A DNA stretch of 64,000 nt from Chryseobacterium limigenitum (GTDB taxonomy: Bacteria; Bacteroidota; Bacteroidia; Flavobacteriales; Weeksellaceae): the NCBI RefSeq assembly GCF_900114875.1, contig NZ_FPKW01000002.1, forward strand, positions 62,001 to 126,000, given 5' to 3'. Position 1 is the stretch's first letter; each line of letters starts with the position of its first letter. The notes under the pieces are model-generated. The model was not told the origin of the DNA. It saw nothing but the letters and a program-made list of their open reading frames with translations, and ran no database searches. A program made the translations under genes and the position numbers. Positions 9,058 through 16,698 of the stretch are shown piece by piece.

Positions 9058-9065
9058 CAAATTTA
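9058..9065 (-). promoter_or_regulatory. -7 element, endonuclease/phosphatase gene
   Basis: Minus strand TAAATTTG, 24 nt before the ATG. It lies in the 240-bp divergent intergenic region shared with the TonB receptor promoter. Confidence 0.5.
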
Positions 9066-9180
9066 CTTTTTTTTAACTCTTTCAGTTTTAATTATTTGTA
9101 AATTTATAATAATTTAATGAAGAGCTACCTGCTTTTATCTTAAAAGCTTGCAATGTTAAGAAAAAATAATGTTAAAAAAG

Positions 9181-9209
9181 TTGTTAATTATAAATTTTGA
9201 CTAAATTTG
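9181..9209 (+). promoter_or_regulatory. Promoter of TonB receptor/DUF5689 operon
   Basis: TTG at 9181-9183, an 18-nt spacer, then TAAATTTG at 9202-9209. The start codon is 64 nt downstream, leaving an untranslated leader of roughly 55-60 nt with no obvious structure. Confidence 0.65.
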
Positions 9210-9273
9210 TGCCCCCAAGTTTTAACCTATTGATAATTAAGGTAAAAAGTATTTAAAAAAAAATAATATACTC

Positions 9274-12141
9274 ATGATTAAAAAACTATCATTAGTCTCT
9301 TTATTTACTTTACTTCCTGCTTCATTTTATTTTGCGCAGACTACTGTATTTGCGTATCTTAAAGATGCTGATGGGAAGCCCGTTGAAAGGGCAGAAGTAG
9401 ATCTTAAAGGGAGCGACAATGATGTAACGGCCGATAAAATTGGATATTTCCAGTTTGTTGATTTGCAGCCGGGGCATTACCAGATTATGATTGCGAAACC
9501 GAATTACGAAACAAAAGTAATGGAGTTTGATGTAATCAGTGACGAGAAAAGAAAGGATCTAGGAGCAATTACTCTTTATCCTACCCTTACAAATGCAGAT
9601 CAGGGATTGGCAATCATAGACAGCGATGATGATGACGATAGCAGTAACAGCCAGGCTTCTACAGTAGGTTTGCTACAGTCTTCTCAGGATGTCTTCAGCA
9701 GAATCGCGGCATTTGATTTAGGATTTTACTGGTTCCGTCCAAGAGGAATTGACGGAAGATCAGGAGAATCCATGTTAAATGGTGTTTCTATGGTTAAATC
9801 TGATAACGGTAATGTTGACTTTGGAAACTGGGGTGGTCTTAACGAGATCACAAGATACCCTGAAATTTCAGCAAATCATTCACCATCAGAATATGCATTC
9901 GGTGGAAACAGCTCGGTTATTTATAAAAATACGAAGGCTAGTGAGTATAGAAAAGGATTCCAGTTTACTCAATCTTTAACGAACAGAAATTACAGAAACA
10001 GAACATCTCTTAGATATACCTCAGGAATGAGCAAAAAAGGATGGGCGTTTACGGTAATGGGAGCCAGAAGATGGGCAGAAGAAGGAATTCAGGAAGGAAC
10101 TTTCTATGATGCTTACGGCGCGTACGTTGGTATTGAGAAAAAATTCAGTGATAAGCACACTATAACATTTAATGCTATCGGTGCGCCTTACAGAAGATCT
10201 ACAGCGAGTCCGAGTACTCAGGAGGTTTATGATTACAGAGGTGTACATTATAATTCTTATTGGGGATATCAGGATGGCGAGCAAAGAAGTGAGAGAGTAA
10301 GAAAAGGTTTTCAGCCTTTATTCCAGCTTCAGGATTTCTGGAAAATCAATAAAAAATCAAGTCTTTGGACGTCTGTTTCTTATCAGTTTGGTAAAGATAA
10401 AGGATCTCGTTTAGATTGGCAGAATGTACAAAATCCATCACCAACTTATTACAGAAACCTACCAAGTTATTATGATTCTTTAGATCCTAATGCTTCTGTT
10501 TTAGGTCCAAACGGAGTTACAACGACGTCTCAGGATGCGTATCAGACTTCATTGGCAGGATGGCAGTCTGGAGATCCGAATGTTACTCAGTTAAACTGGG
10601 ACAGACTTTACAGAAGAAATATGCAGCAGCCTGTTGACAATTATTACGGTCAAACAGGAAAGAGAGCTTTGTATTATCTTGTAAATGACGTAAGCGATGA
10701 TAAAATATGGAATGCCGCAACGCATTTTATTCACAATTTTAATGATACGACTAAATTCTTATTAAACGTATCTTATCAAAACTACCGTTCTGAGCAATAC
10801 AGAGAAGTAAATGATCTTCTAGGTGCTGATTTTGTGCTGAACAAAGACCCGTTTGCGGCAACAAACCAACCGGGGAAATCTGGTTTATATAATGAAGGAG
10901 AACAAAATGTAACGAAAAAAGTAGGTGATAGAATGACTTACGACTACATTTTCAGAAGACAGGAAGTAAAAGTAAATCCGGGTTTGAAATTCTCTACAGG
11001 AAAGTTTGATGTATTTGTTTCTGCGATGGCAGGATATTCTACTTCAAGCAGAGAAGGATTATTCAACCATTATTTATATAAAGATTCTAAAGGAAAAGGA
11101 GCAGATTACAACTTCTGGACTTATGGAATGAAAGGACAGGCTGTCTATAAAGTGAATGGTAGAAACTTCATTGTATACAACGGAGCATATTATTCTCAGG
11201 CGCCATTCTTGGAAGATTTATTCATTAACCCTAGGGTAAACGGATCTACAGCTCCTAATGTTAAGAATATGGTTGTTAACGCTAACGACCTTAGTTATGT
11301 GATCTCTACACCTTTCTTGAAAATGAGATTAACAGGTTTCTTAGTAGACACAAACAACGAAACTACAGTACAAAGATTCTTTGCTGATGGTATCCCTTTG
11401 GAAAGTGTAGATGCAGATGGTAACCAAACCAACGTGCAGAGTGCTTTTGTAACTCAGGTGATGACTGATGTTAAGAAAAGAAATATGGGAGTAGAATTAG
11501 GATTTGATGTTAAAGTTATTCCTACTTTATCTTTACAGGGATTAGCTAGTTATGGGCAGTACACTTATAAAAATGATCCGATGACTTACTTTGCTTCAGA
11601 TGCGGCAGGTATTTTCGCCAACGGGCTTTCTTACACAAGTGTAGGTAAATCTTATATTAAAAACTATCGTCAGGGAGGAACTCCTCAGCAGGCGTTCTCA
11701 CTAGGTTTTCGTTATAACAACCCTAAATATTGGTGGGTAGGTGCTAACTGGAATTATTTTGACGATAATTATCTTGATCCATCTTCATTGGTGAGAACAG
11801 AATCGTTTACTCAAAACAGTACTTCTTCTACACCGTTTTACGGTTTAACAGAATCTGATCTTAGAAGAGTTTTAGAACCAAATAAATTACCATCTTCATT
11901 CTTCTTCAATGCTAATGCAGGGAAATCTTGGGTGATCGGTAAATATTATGTTCTGATTTCTGCATCTGTTAATAATATTTTAGATAATAAAAGATACATT
12001 ACAGGAGGTTTCGAACAAACAAGAAATGCTAAGTATCCTACTTTTTCTCAGGATCTTGACAGAGAATTTTCATTGTTTGCTCCGAAATATTGGTATACTC
12101 AGGGAAGATCATATTTTGTGAATTTACAGTTTAGATTTTAA
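9274..12141 (+). CDS. TonB-dependent outer-membrane receptor with carboxypeptidase-regulatory-like N-domain
   Basis: A 955-residue receptor. Signal peptide MIKKLSLVSLFTLLPASFYFAQ is followed by a carboxypeptidase-D regulatory-like beta domain (about 25-105, TVFAYLKDADGKPVERAEVDL). A short Asp/Ser-rich linker (DSDDDDDSSNSQ) precedes the plug (about 135-240, with RGIDGRSGESMLNGVSMV and an AFGGNSSVIYKN segment). The rest is a long beta-barrel ending YFVNLQFRF, with the usual terminal aromatic. It imports a ligand across the outer membrane using TonB energy. The next gene, 35 nt downstream, encodes a DUF5689 lipoprotein, probably its surface partner, as in SusC/SusD-type pairs although the lipoprotein is not SusD. 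The divergent nuclease/phosphatase suggests phosphate, nucleotide or nucleic-acid fragments as substrate (inference). Confidence 0.88.
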   Translation: MIKKLSLVSLFTLLPASFYFAQTTVFAYLKDADGKPVERAEVDLKGSDNDVTADKIGYFQFVDLQPGHYQIMIAKPNYETKVMEFDVISDEKRKDLGAITLYPTLTNADQGLAIIDSDDDDDSSNSQASTVGLLQSSQDVFSRIAAFDLGFYWFRPRGIDGRSGESMLNGVSMVKSDNGNVDFGNWGGLNEITRYPEISANHSPSEYAFGGNSSVIYKNTKASEYRKGFQFTQSLTNRNYRNRTSLRYTSGMSKKGWAFTVMGARRWAEEGIQEGTFYDAYGAYVGIEKKFSDKHTITFNAIGAPYRRSTASPSTQEVYDYRGVHYNSYWGYQDGEQRSERVRKGFQPLFQLQDFWKINKKSSLWTSVSYQFGKDKGSRLDWQNVQNPSPTYYRNLPSYYDSLDPNASVLGPNGVTTTSQDAYQTSLAGWQSGDPNVTQLNWDRLYRRNMQQPVDNYYGQTGKRALYYLVNDVSDDKIWNAATHFIHNFNDTTKFLLNVSYQNYRSEQYREVNDLLGADFVLNKDPFAATNQPGKSGLYNEGEQNVTKKVGDRMTYDYIFRRQEVKVNPGLKFSTGKFDVFVSAMAGYSTSSREGLFNHYLYKDSKGKGADYNFWTYGMKGQAVYKVNGRNFIVYNGAYYSQAPFLEDLFINPRVNGSTAPNVKNMVVNANDLSYVISTPFLKMRLTGFLVDTNNETTVQRFFADGIPLESVDADGNQTNVQSAFVTQVMTDVKKRNMGVELGFDVKVIPTLSLQGLASYGQYTYKNDPMTYFASDAAGIFANGLSYTSVGKSYIKNYRQGGTPQQAFSLGFRYNNPKYWWVGANWNYFDDNYLDPSSLVRTESFTQNSTSSTPFYGLTESDLRRVLEPNKLPSSFFFNANAGKSWVIGKYYVLISASVNNILDNKRYITGGFEQTRNAKYPTFSQDLDREFSLFAPKYWYTQGRSYFVNLQFRF

Positions 12142-12176
12142 GAAAAATACGAATAACTACTTTAAAAATTATTAAA

Positions 12177-13487
12177 ATGAACATAAAGAAATATTTTAAT
12201 TTAGTAACAGGAGTTGCATTTGCAGCAATTTCTATTACGTCTTGTGTGCAAAAAGATGAGTGGGATACGCCACCAATCAAATGTGAGAATAAATTTGCTG
12301 CGACCACTATGACAATGGCGGCTTTCAAAGCACAGGCACCGACTACAGGATATATTTTAATTAATACTGACCAAATCTTTGACGGTTATGTAGTTTCTTC
12401 TGATGAAAACGGAAATTTCTACAAAACAATTTCATTCCAGGATAAACCTGAAAATCCTACAGTAGGTCTTCAAATTGAGGTTGACAGAGCGAGTAACTAT
12501 GCAGATTTTCCTGTAGGAGCGCACATCAGAATCAATGCTAAAGGTCTTAGACTAGGAACAGACAGAGGAGCGGTAAAACTTGGTTCAGTAGATCCAAGTT
12601 TTGATATCGGAAGAATTCCAGGATCTTTAGTTAGCAGATACGTTTCAGGAGTTTGTACAGGAAATGGTCTTGATATCGCAGCAATGAAGCCTTTGGATTT
12701 AGCAACTCTTAAAATTGCTCAGGACGAAAAATATATCAACATGTTGGTAAAAGTTCCGAATGTACAGTTTGCTGCAGGAGAAATAGGTAAAAAATATCTA
12801 AATTATGTAGCAGGAGCAGGAGTTGATACAGATAGAAATATCGTGGATCAAGCGGGAAATGCTACAATTATCAGAAACTCTGGTTTTGCTAGTTTCGGTT
12901 CTACTTTGGTACCTGAAGGAAAAGGTGATCTTACTTTCGTTGTAAGCCGTTACAATACTTCTTGGCAAATGCTTATAAGAAGTACTAAAGATGTAAACTT
13001 TGGAGGAAAAAGATTCTTCTTCGAAGGTTTCGATGGTGTTCTTTCAGACAACTGGGATGCCGTAAGCGTTACAGGAGCTCAGATCTGGAATATCCAACAG
13101 TTTGGAAATCCTAAGCCTTGTGTTGTAATGAATGGTTTTGCTAGTGTTAATAATGCTAATGAAGACTGGTTGATTTCTAAACCTATTTCATTACTAGGAT
13201 TTACTTCTGCTTCATTATCTTTTGAAACGGATGTAAGATATGCAGGAAGCCCTATTGAAGTTTTTGTAACAGATAACTACAGTGGCAATCCTACTACAAC
13301 TACTTGGACACCTTTATCAGCGATTTTAGATCCTAATAATACGGCATTCAATACTTGGACGTATTCTGGTGATATCAGCTTAAATGCTTTTGCAAACAAA
13401 AATGTTCGTATTGCATTTAAATATACTTCTACAACAACAGCTGCTGCAACTTGGGAGCTTGATAACGTAAGAGTAGTTGGTAACTAA
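12177..13487 (+). CDS. DUF5689 domain lipoprotein
   Basis: 436 residues. The lipoprotein signal ends SITSC, with cysteine 23. The mature protein has a DUF5689 OB-like domain (about 50-270; FKAQAPTTGYILINTD, DGYVVSSDENGNFYKTISFQ, VGAHIRINAKGLRLGTDRGA) followed by a C-terminal jelly-roll of the choice-of-anchor/MAM-like type (about 285-436; FFFEGFDGVLSDNWDAVSV, NEDWLISKPISL, ATWELDNVRVVGN). DUF5689 lipoproteins are typically encoded right after TonB receptors in Bacteroidota and are thought to sit on the cell surface. The spacing of 35 nt from the receptor and a shared terminator support one transcript. Ligand unknown. Confidence 0.85.
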   Translation: MNIKKYFNLVTGVAFAAISITSCVQKDEWDTPPIKCENKFAATTMTMAAFKAQAPTTGYILINTDQIFDGYVVSSDENGNFYKTISFQDKPENPTVGLQIEVDRASNYADFPVGAHIRINAKGLRLGTDRGAVKLGSVDPSFDIGRIPGSLVSRYVSGVCTGNGLDIAAMKPLDLATLKIAQDEKYINMLVKVPNVQFAAGEIGKKYLNYVAGAGVDTDRNIVDQAGNATIIRNSGFASFGSTLVPEGKGDLTFVVSRYNTSWQMLIRSTKDVNFGGKRFFFEGFDGVLSDNWDAVSVTGAQIWNIQQFGNPKPCVVMNGFASVNNANEDWLISKPISLLGFTSASLSFETDVRYAGSPIEVFVTDNYSGNPTTTTWTPLSAILDPNNTAFNTWTYSGDISLNAFANKNVRIAFKYTSTTTAAATWELDNVRVVGN

Positions 13488-13510
13488 TAAAACATATAAA
13501 TATTAAATAT

Positions 13511-13538
13511 AAAAAAACCGCCAAAAGGCGGTTTTTTT
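13511..13538. terminator. Bidirectional terminator
   Basis: AACCGCC-AAAA-GGCGGTT flanked by A and T runs on both sides. It ends the TonB receptor/DUF5689 operon and overlaps the last codons of the convergent DUF6896 gene. Confidence 0.88.
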
Positions 13539-13938
13539 ATTTATTGAATTGATAGATTTCCCATGCAACTCCATCTTCTATTTTCCAAGATAAATGCCCA
13601 CTTTCTATAAACTTGTATAGTTCTAATTCTAAACATTTATCACTTAAGCTTTCATTTTGATACTTAGAATTTGTGATAATGAATTGTTTAATAGCCCATA
13701 ATGTAAAAGTAATATCATTTATATAATAATTGTATTCACAAATGATATCACCTTTCTCTAATCGGCAACCAGCACCATGAAATCTGTATTTATAATTATC
13801 AATTTCACTTTCTCTTTGAAAATAGAAATTTATTCCTGATGTAATTCTTTGGTCATGAGATAATTGATATTCTGATCGAATTAAATCCTCAAAAGTTTTG
13901 ATAAATACTATATAATCTAAAAGTATATTTTCTATCAT
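13537..13938 (-). CDS. DUF6896-like small protein
   Basis: 133 residues from ATG 13938 (MIENILLDYIVFIKTFEDLI); the open frame extends 7 codons further, but that leader overlaps the upstream terminator. Recognisable core: a helix, then YKYRFHGAGCRLEKGDIICEYNYY, a strand-turn-strand unit with a conserved FHGxGC motif, then helical Leu-rich segments and WKIEDGVAWEIYQ. I associate the FHGxGC pattern with DUF6896, a family often found as orphan genes near toxin or immunity loci, but no toxin is present here. It is bounded by terminators on both sides, so it is an isolated gene. More AT-rich than its neighbours, which may suggest later acquisition. Confidence 0.5.
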   Translation of the reverse strand: MIENILLDYIVFIKTFEDLIRSEYQLSHDQRITSGINFYFQRESEIDNYKYRFHGAGCRLEKGDIICEYNYYINDITFTLWAIKQFIITNSKYQNESLSDKCLELELYKFIESGHLSWKIEDGVAWEIYQFNK

Positions 13939-13945
13939 AAAATAA

Positions 13946-13975
13946 AACAAAAAAACCACTGCAAAAAACAGTGGT
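13946..13975 (-). terminator. Terminator after the DUF6702 gene
   Basis: ACCACTG (13955-13961) pairs with CAGTGGT (13969-13975); on the minus strand it is followed by a T run and lies just before the next start codon at 13938. Confidence 0.75.
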
Positions 13976-14001
13976 CTATTATTTAAATTAAATTTTCTCT
14001 T

Positions 14002-14472
14002 TTAAAAAGAAACTTCATTCACTTCTTTTCCTCGTTGGAAGTTCATTGTTTTCTGACTTCCTTTATAAGCAATATTAACCAGGTTAATCTGCTTTGGAAA
14101 AGCGCTTAAAAGTATTGTATTTTTAATTTTTAAGGTACTTATGTCTGAAACTCCGCTGGTTTCAAAATATACCCAAACTGTTTCTCCGCTTACTTGGCTA
14201 CCTGTGAAGGTAATTGTCTTTGGAGAACCATTAACGTACACGTCAAAGTTATTATTTACATATTTCTTTACTTCCGCTTCAAATCCTGCTGTGTTGGGAT
14301 TTATTTTTATGGCATCCGAAATATGGTTCGTATTCATCTTTGTGGTAAACTTCAACGTCTTGCTTCCATCAATATAATCAACTTTAGTCATTGAAGAGAA
14401 AAAGTCTACATTCATGAAACTCATTAACACAAAAAATGTTAATATTCCTGATATATATAAAAGTTTTTTCAT
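14002..14472 (-). CDS. DUF6702 family secreted protein
   Basis: 156 residues from ATG 14472, where MKKLLYISGILTFFVLMSF forms a signal peptide or membrane anchor. The mature part reads MTKVDYIDGSKTLKFTTKMNTNHISDAI, a strand pair with alternating polar and hydrophobic residues, then NFDVYVNGSPKTITFTG, VWVYFETSGVSDISTLKIKNTIL and a closing QKTMNFQRGKEVNEVSF. This pattern (short periplasmic beta-rich protein whose opening strand describes an I-D-Y pattern and whose end is N-I-x-Y) matches DUF6702, common in flavobacteria, often beside M1 peptidases; no such peptidase is next to it here. Function unknown. Confidence 0.6.
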   Translation of the reverse strand: MKKLLYISGILTFFVLMSFMNVDFFSSMTKVDYIDGSKTLKFTTKMNTNHISDAIKINPNTAGFEAEVKKYVNNNFDVYVNGSPKTITFTGSQVSGETVWVYFETSGVSDISTLKIKNTILLSAFPKQINLVNIAYKGSQKTMNFQRGKEVNEVSF

Positions 14473-14530
14473 TCTAATTAATAGATTTACAATCATGCTT
14501 GTAGTTTATAGTTCACAAATAATATGCCAA

Positions 14531-15286
14531 TTAAAAATTCACGTTCACAGAATACTTGTCATAAAACGCTTTGATGTGTGCAACCGCTTCATCAGCCGTG
14601 TCTACCACTCTGTAAAGATCAAGATCATCTTTTGCGATCATTTTTTCTTTTAACAAAGTTTCTTTAAACCAGTCAAGTAATCCACTCCAAAATTCAGAAC
14701 CTACCAAAACGATTGGGAATTTCCCTATTTTGTTGGTTTGAATTAACGTCATTGCTTCCGTAAGCTCGTCCAAGGTACCGAATCCTCCCGGCATTACGAC
14801 GAAACCTTGAGAATATTTTACAAACATTACTTTTCTTACGAAGAAGTAATCAAAATTCATGGAGTAGGACTTGTTGATGTAAGGATTAAAATGCTGTTCA
14901 AAAGGCAGATCAATATTTAAACCGATCGATTTTCCTTTAGCATTGAAAGCACCTTTATTTCCTGCCTCCATAATTCCGGGGCCTCCTCCTGTGATAATTC
15001 CGAAACCGATTTTTGTGATTTTCTCAGCAATTTCTACGGCCATTTCGTAATATTTACTTTCCGGCTTTAGTCTTGCAGAGCCAAAAATAGATACACACGG
15101 GCCAATTTTAGCCAGTTTTTCATAGCCGTCCACAAATTCTGCCATCACCTTGAAAACCATCCAGCTGTCCTTGGTAATGATCTCGTCCCAGGCTTTTTGC
15201 TTTAAACTGTTGTGAAGTTTTGTTTCGTTAATATTAAGTTCAGGATTTACTAAACTTTCATCCCTTGTGCCATCAAGTTCCATCAT
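14531..15286 (-). CDS. LOG family protein (Rossmann nucleotide-binding, TIGR00730)
   Basis: 251 residues. The LOG signatures are clear: CVSIFGSARLKPESKYY at the first strand, GFGIITGGGPGIMEAGNKGA (phosphate loop) and VVMPGGFGTLDELTEAMTL (catalytic PGGxGTxxE with Glu). Family members remove the base from nucleoside 5'-monophosphates, as in cytokinin activation in plants; bacterial members have a nucleotide-cleaving role that is poorly defined. The start follows the nucleotidyltransferase stop by only 5 nt, so the two are translated from one message. Two adjacent ATG codons (15286 and 15283) could both serve. Confidence 0.88.
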   Translation of the reverse strand: MMELDGTRDESLVNPELNINETKLHNSLKQKAWDEIITKDSWMVFKVMAEFVDGYEKLAKIGPCVSIFGSARLKPESKYYEMAVEIAEKITKIGFGIITGGGPGIMEAGNKGAFNAKGKSIGLNIDLPFEQHFNPYINKSYSMNFDYFFVRKVMFVKYSQGFVVMPGGFGTLDELTEAMTLIQTNKIGKFPIVLVGSEFWSGLLDWFKETLLKEKMIAKDDLDLYRVVDTADEAVAHIKAFYDKYSVNVNF

Positions 15287-15291
15287 GAAGA

Positions 15292-16005
15292 TTATTTAAA
15301 ATGTTTTTCGGCTTCTATTACAGATTCTGGTCTTCCTACATCTATCAGGATGCTGTCGTGTACAAAACCGTGTATTTTTTCGGTCTGCATCAGATCCAGA
15401 TATTCTTCCATAACAGAAAATTTGCCTGTTCTTTTTATTTTGTTAAAAATGATAGGGTTGATACAATGCACCCCGCTAAAAGCCAAAGCCTTGAATCCTT
15501 TATTGAACTCTGCCAGCCTTTGCTCGCCGGTTTGTACATTGAGCCAGCCTCTTAAAACCAATTCATCGTTGAAAAGCAGTTTTCTTGAACTTTCCCTATC
15601 CGAAACGGCTAAAGTAGCAAAATCTTTTATCTTTTTGTGGTATTTAACCATATCTGTGATATTGATGTTGGTTAAAATATCAGCATTCATGATCAAAAAA
15701 TCTTCCCCATGATCAAGGAATCTTCTAGCAAAAATCAAACCACCTCCGGTTTCCAAGAGTTCATTGGCTTCATCCGAAACTTCAATATTGCAATTGAAAT
15801 TATTGTTTTTCTTTAAAAATTCAACTATTTGATCTCCAAAGTGATGAATGTTAATGACAAAATCATTAATCCCGAAACTTTTTAAATAGTTAATATTTCT
15901 TTCTAAAAGCGGAATGCCATTCACCTTAGCCAAAGCTTTTGGATGATGATCTGTAAAAGGTTTCAGACGGGTGCCTTTTCCTGCTGCAAAAATTAAAGCT
16001 TTCAT
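15292..16005 (-). CDS. Sugar-phosphate nucleotidyltransferase (MurU-like)
   Basis: 237 residues. It starts with the pyrophosphorylase motif MKALIFAAGKGTRLKPFTDHHPKAL (G-x-G-T-R-x-x-P-x-T, then PKAL), followed by ETGGGL, LIMNADIL (metal-binding Asp) and a final IDVGRPESV. The short length without a left-handed helix domain, and this motif set, fit the MurU/HddC-like class that makes UDP- or GDP-sugars from sugar-1-phosphates. It lies in one direction with an APH-type kinase and a RapZ C-terminal domain protein. In Pseudomonas the AmgK kinase and MurU act in sequence to recycle N-acetylmuramic acid, and I infer that role here; the nucleotide and sugar are unproven. Confidence 0.75.
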   Translation of the reverse strand: MKALIFAAGKGTRLKPFTDHHPKALAKVNGIPLLERNINYLKSFGINDFVINIHHFGDQIVEFLKKNNNFNCNIEVSDEANELLETGGGLIFARRFLDHGEDFLIMNADILTNINITDMVKYHKKIKDFATLAVSDRESSRKLLFNDELVLRGWLNVQTGEQRLAEFNKGFKALAFSGVHCINPIIFNKIKRTGKFSVMEEYLDLMQTEKIHGFVHDSILIDVGRPESVIEAEKHFK

Positions 16006-16067
16006 TATTTATAATTGATAAGTGATGAATGATAATTGATAAAAAATAAGCGGTTTAAATTAATCAT
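16006..16067. repeat. AT-rich degenerate TGATAA-type repeats upstream of nucleotidyltransferase gene
   Basis: The 62-bp gap holds ATAATTGATAAGTGATGAA followed by TGATAATTGATAA, variants of one unit. Closely similar units (TTGATTATTGATAAATGATC...) occur on the other side of the RapZ-C gene at about 16485-16555. They look like slipped-strand or dispersed intergenic repeats rather than a protein-binding array. Confidence 0.5.
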
Positions 16068-16475
16068 TTATGAATTCAGATGGTGCTGTTCGTCATGGTG
16101 AAGGCTGATCTCAACTTTCTCGCCATATTTTTCTTCAATAAACTGAGCAATTTTTATCGCTGAATATACTGATCTGTGCTGTCCGCCTGTACATCCGAAA
16201 TTGATCTGCAGATTTTCAAAGCCTCTTGACAGATAATTATCGATGTTGATGGAAACGATGCTTTTTATTAATTCTAAAAATTTAGGCATTTCGGTTTTTG
16301 TTTCAAGATATTCCTGAACACCGATGTCGTTTCCTGTCTGAATTTTATATTCTTCAACTCTTCCGGGATTTAAAATTCCTCTGCAGTCGAAAGTGAAACC
16401 TCCTCCGTTTCCTGATTCGTCTTTAGGAATTCCTCCTTTTTTGTATGAAAAACTGTGGATGTCTATGTGTAGCAT
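16068..16475 (-). CDS. RapZ C-terminal domain protein
   Basis: 135 residues, matching only the C-terminal half of Rap[21 protein letters not shown] (F-D-x-R-x-L-x-N-P), a helix with [16 protein letters not shown], and the phosphate-binding signature [16 protein letters not shown], ending in [10 protein letters not shown]. In E. coli RapZ this domain binds glucosamine-6-phosphate and controls amino-sugar synthesis through GlmZ; the N-terminal P-loop kinase half is absent here. In some Bacteroidota the same domain is fused to an aminoglycoside-phosphotransferase-like kinase; here kinase and domain are separate neighbours. It is therefore a likely amino-sugar-phosphate sensor or partner of the kinase (inference). 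Confidence 0.8.
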   Translation of the reverse strand: MLHIDIHSFSYKKGGIPKDESGNGGGFTFDCRGILNPGRVEEYKIQTGNDIGVQEYLETKTEMPKFLELIKSIVSINIDNYLSRGFENLQINFGCTGGQHRSVYSAIKIAQFIEEKYGEKVEISLHHDEQHHLNS

Positions 16476-16484
16476 TTTTTTATG

Positions 16485-16555
16485 GTATTATTGATTATTG
16501 ATAAATGATCATTGATTTCGGAAATCGCTTATTAATGATCACTTATCATTTATTT
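16485..16555. repeat. AT-rich degenerate TGATAA/TTGATC-type repeats upstream of the RapZ-C gene
   Basis: Units ATTGATTATTGATAAATGATC, ATTGATTTCGG and ATTAATGATCACTTATCATTT repeat the motif seen at 16006-16067 in both orientations. The following stretch at about 16575-16600, TTTTGTCATTCCTGAGGAAT, looks like a further dispersed repeat half. Confidence 0.45.
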
Positions 16556-16621
16556 TTTTATATTTTCAGTCTCTTTTGTCATTCCTGAGGAATCTAAGCT
16601 TAGTTTTTTGTTTAAATAGAT

Positions 16622-16696
16622 CCTTCGACTCCGCTCAGGATGACATCGCTAATACTAACTGCCAATATGCAGTGTCAGCCTGAGCGGAGTCGAAGG
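16622..16696. repeat. Large palindromic intergenic repeat (CCTTCGACTCCGCTCAGG type)
   Basis: The left arm CCTTCGACTCCGCTCAGG-A-TGACA (16622-16645) is matched by the right arm TGTCA-G-CCTGAGCGGAGTCGAAGG (16673-16696): 23 of 24 positions pair, with a 27-nt loop. GC-rich arms in AT-rich DNA and a sequence I know to be dispersed in flavobacterial genomes mark it as a REP-like element. A half copy is embedded in a coding sequence at 42451-42473. It starts 2 nt after the end of the kinase gene and could also act as a transcription terminator or mRNA-stabilising stem. Confidence 0.85.
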
Positions 16697-16698
16697 CT

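Noticed and set aside
16006..16555. Possible CRISPR array from repeated TGATAA-type units
   Set aside because: Units are degenerate, not regularly spaced, have no unique spacers, and no cas genes are in the window.
16622..16696. Palindrome as ends of an insertion sequence
   Set aside because: Only 27 nt lie between the arms and no transposase is present; a REP-like element fits better.
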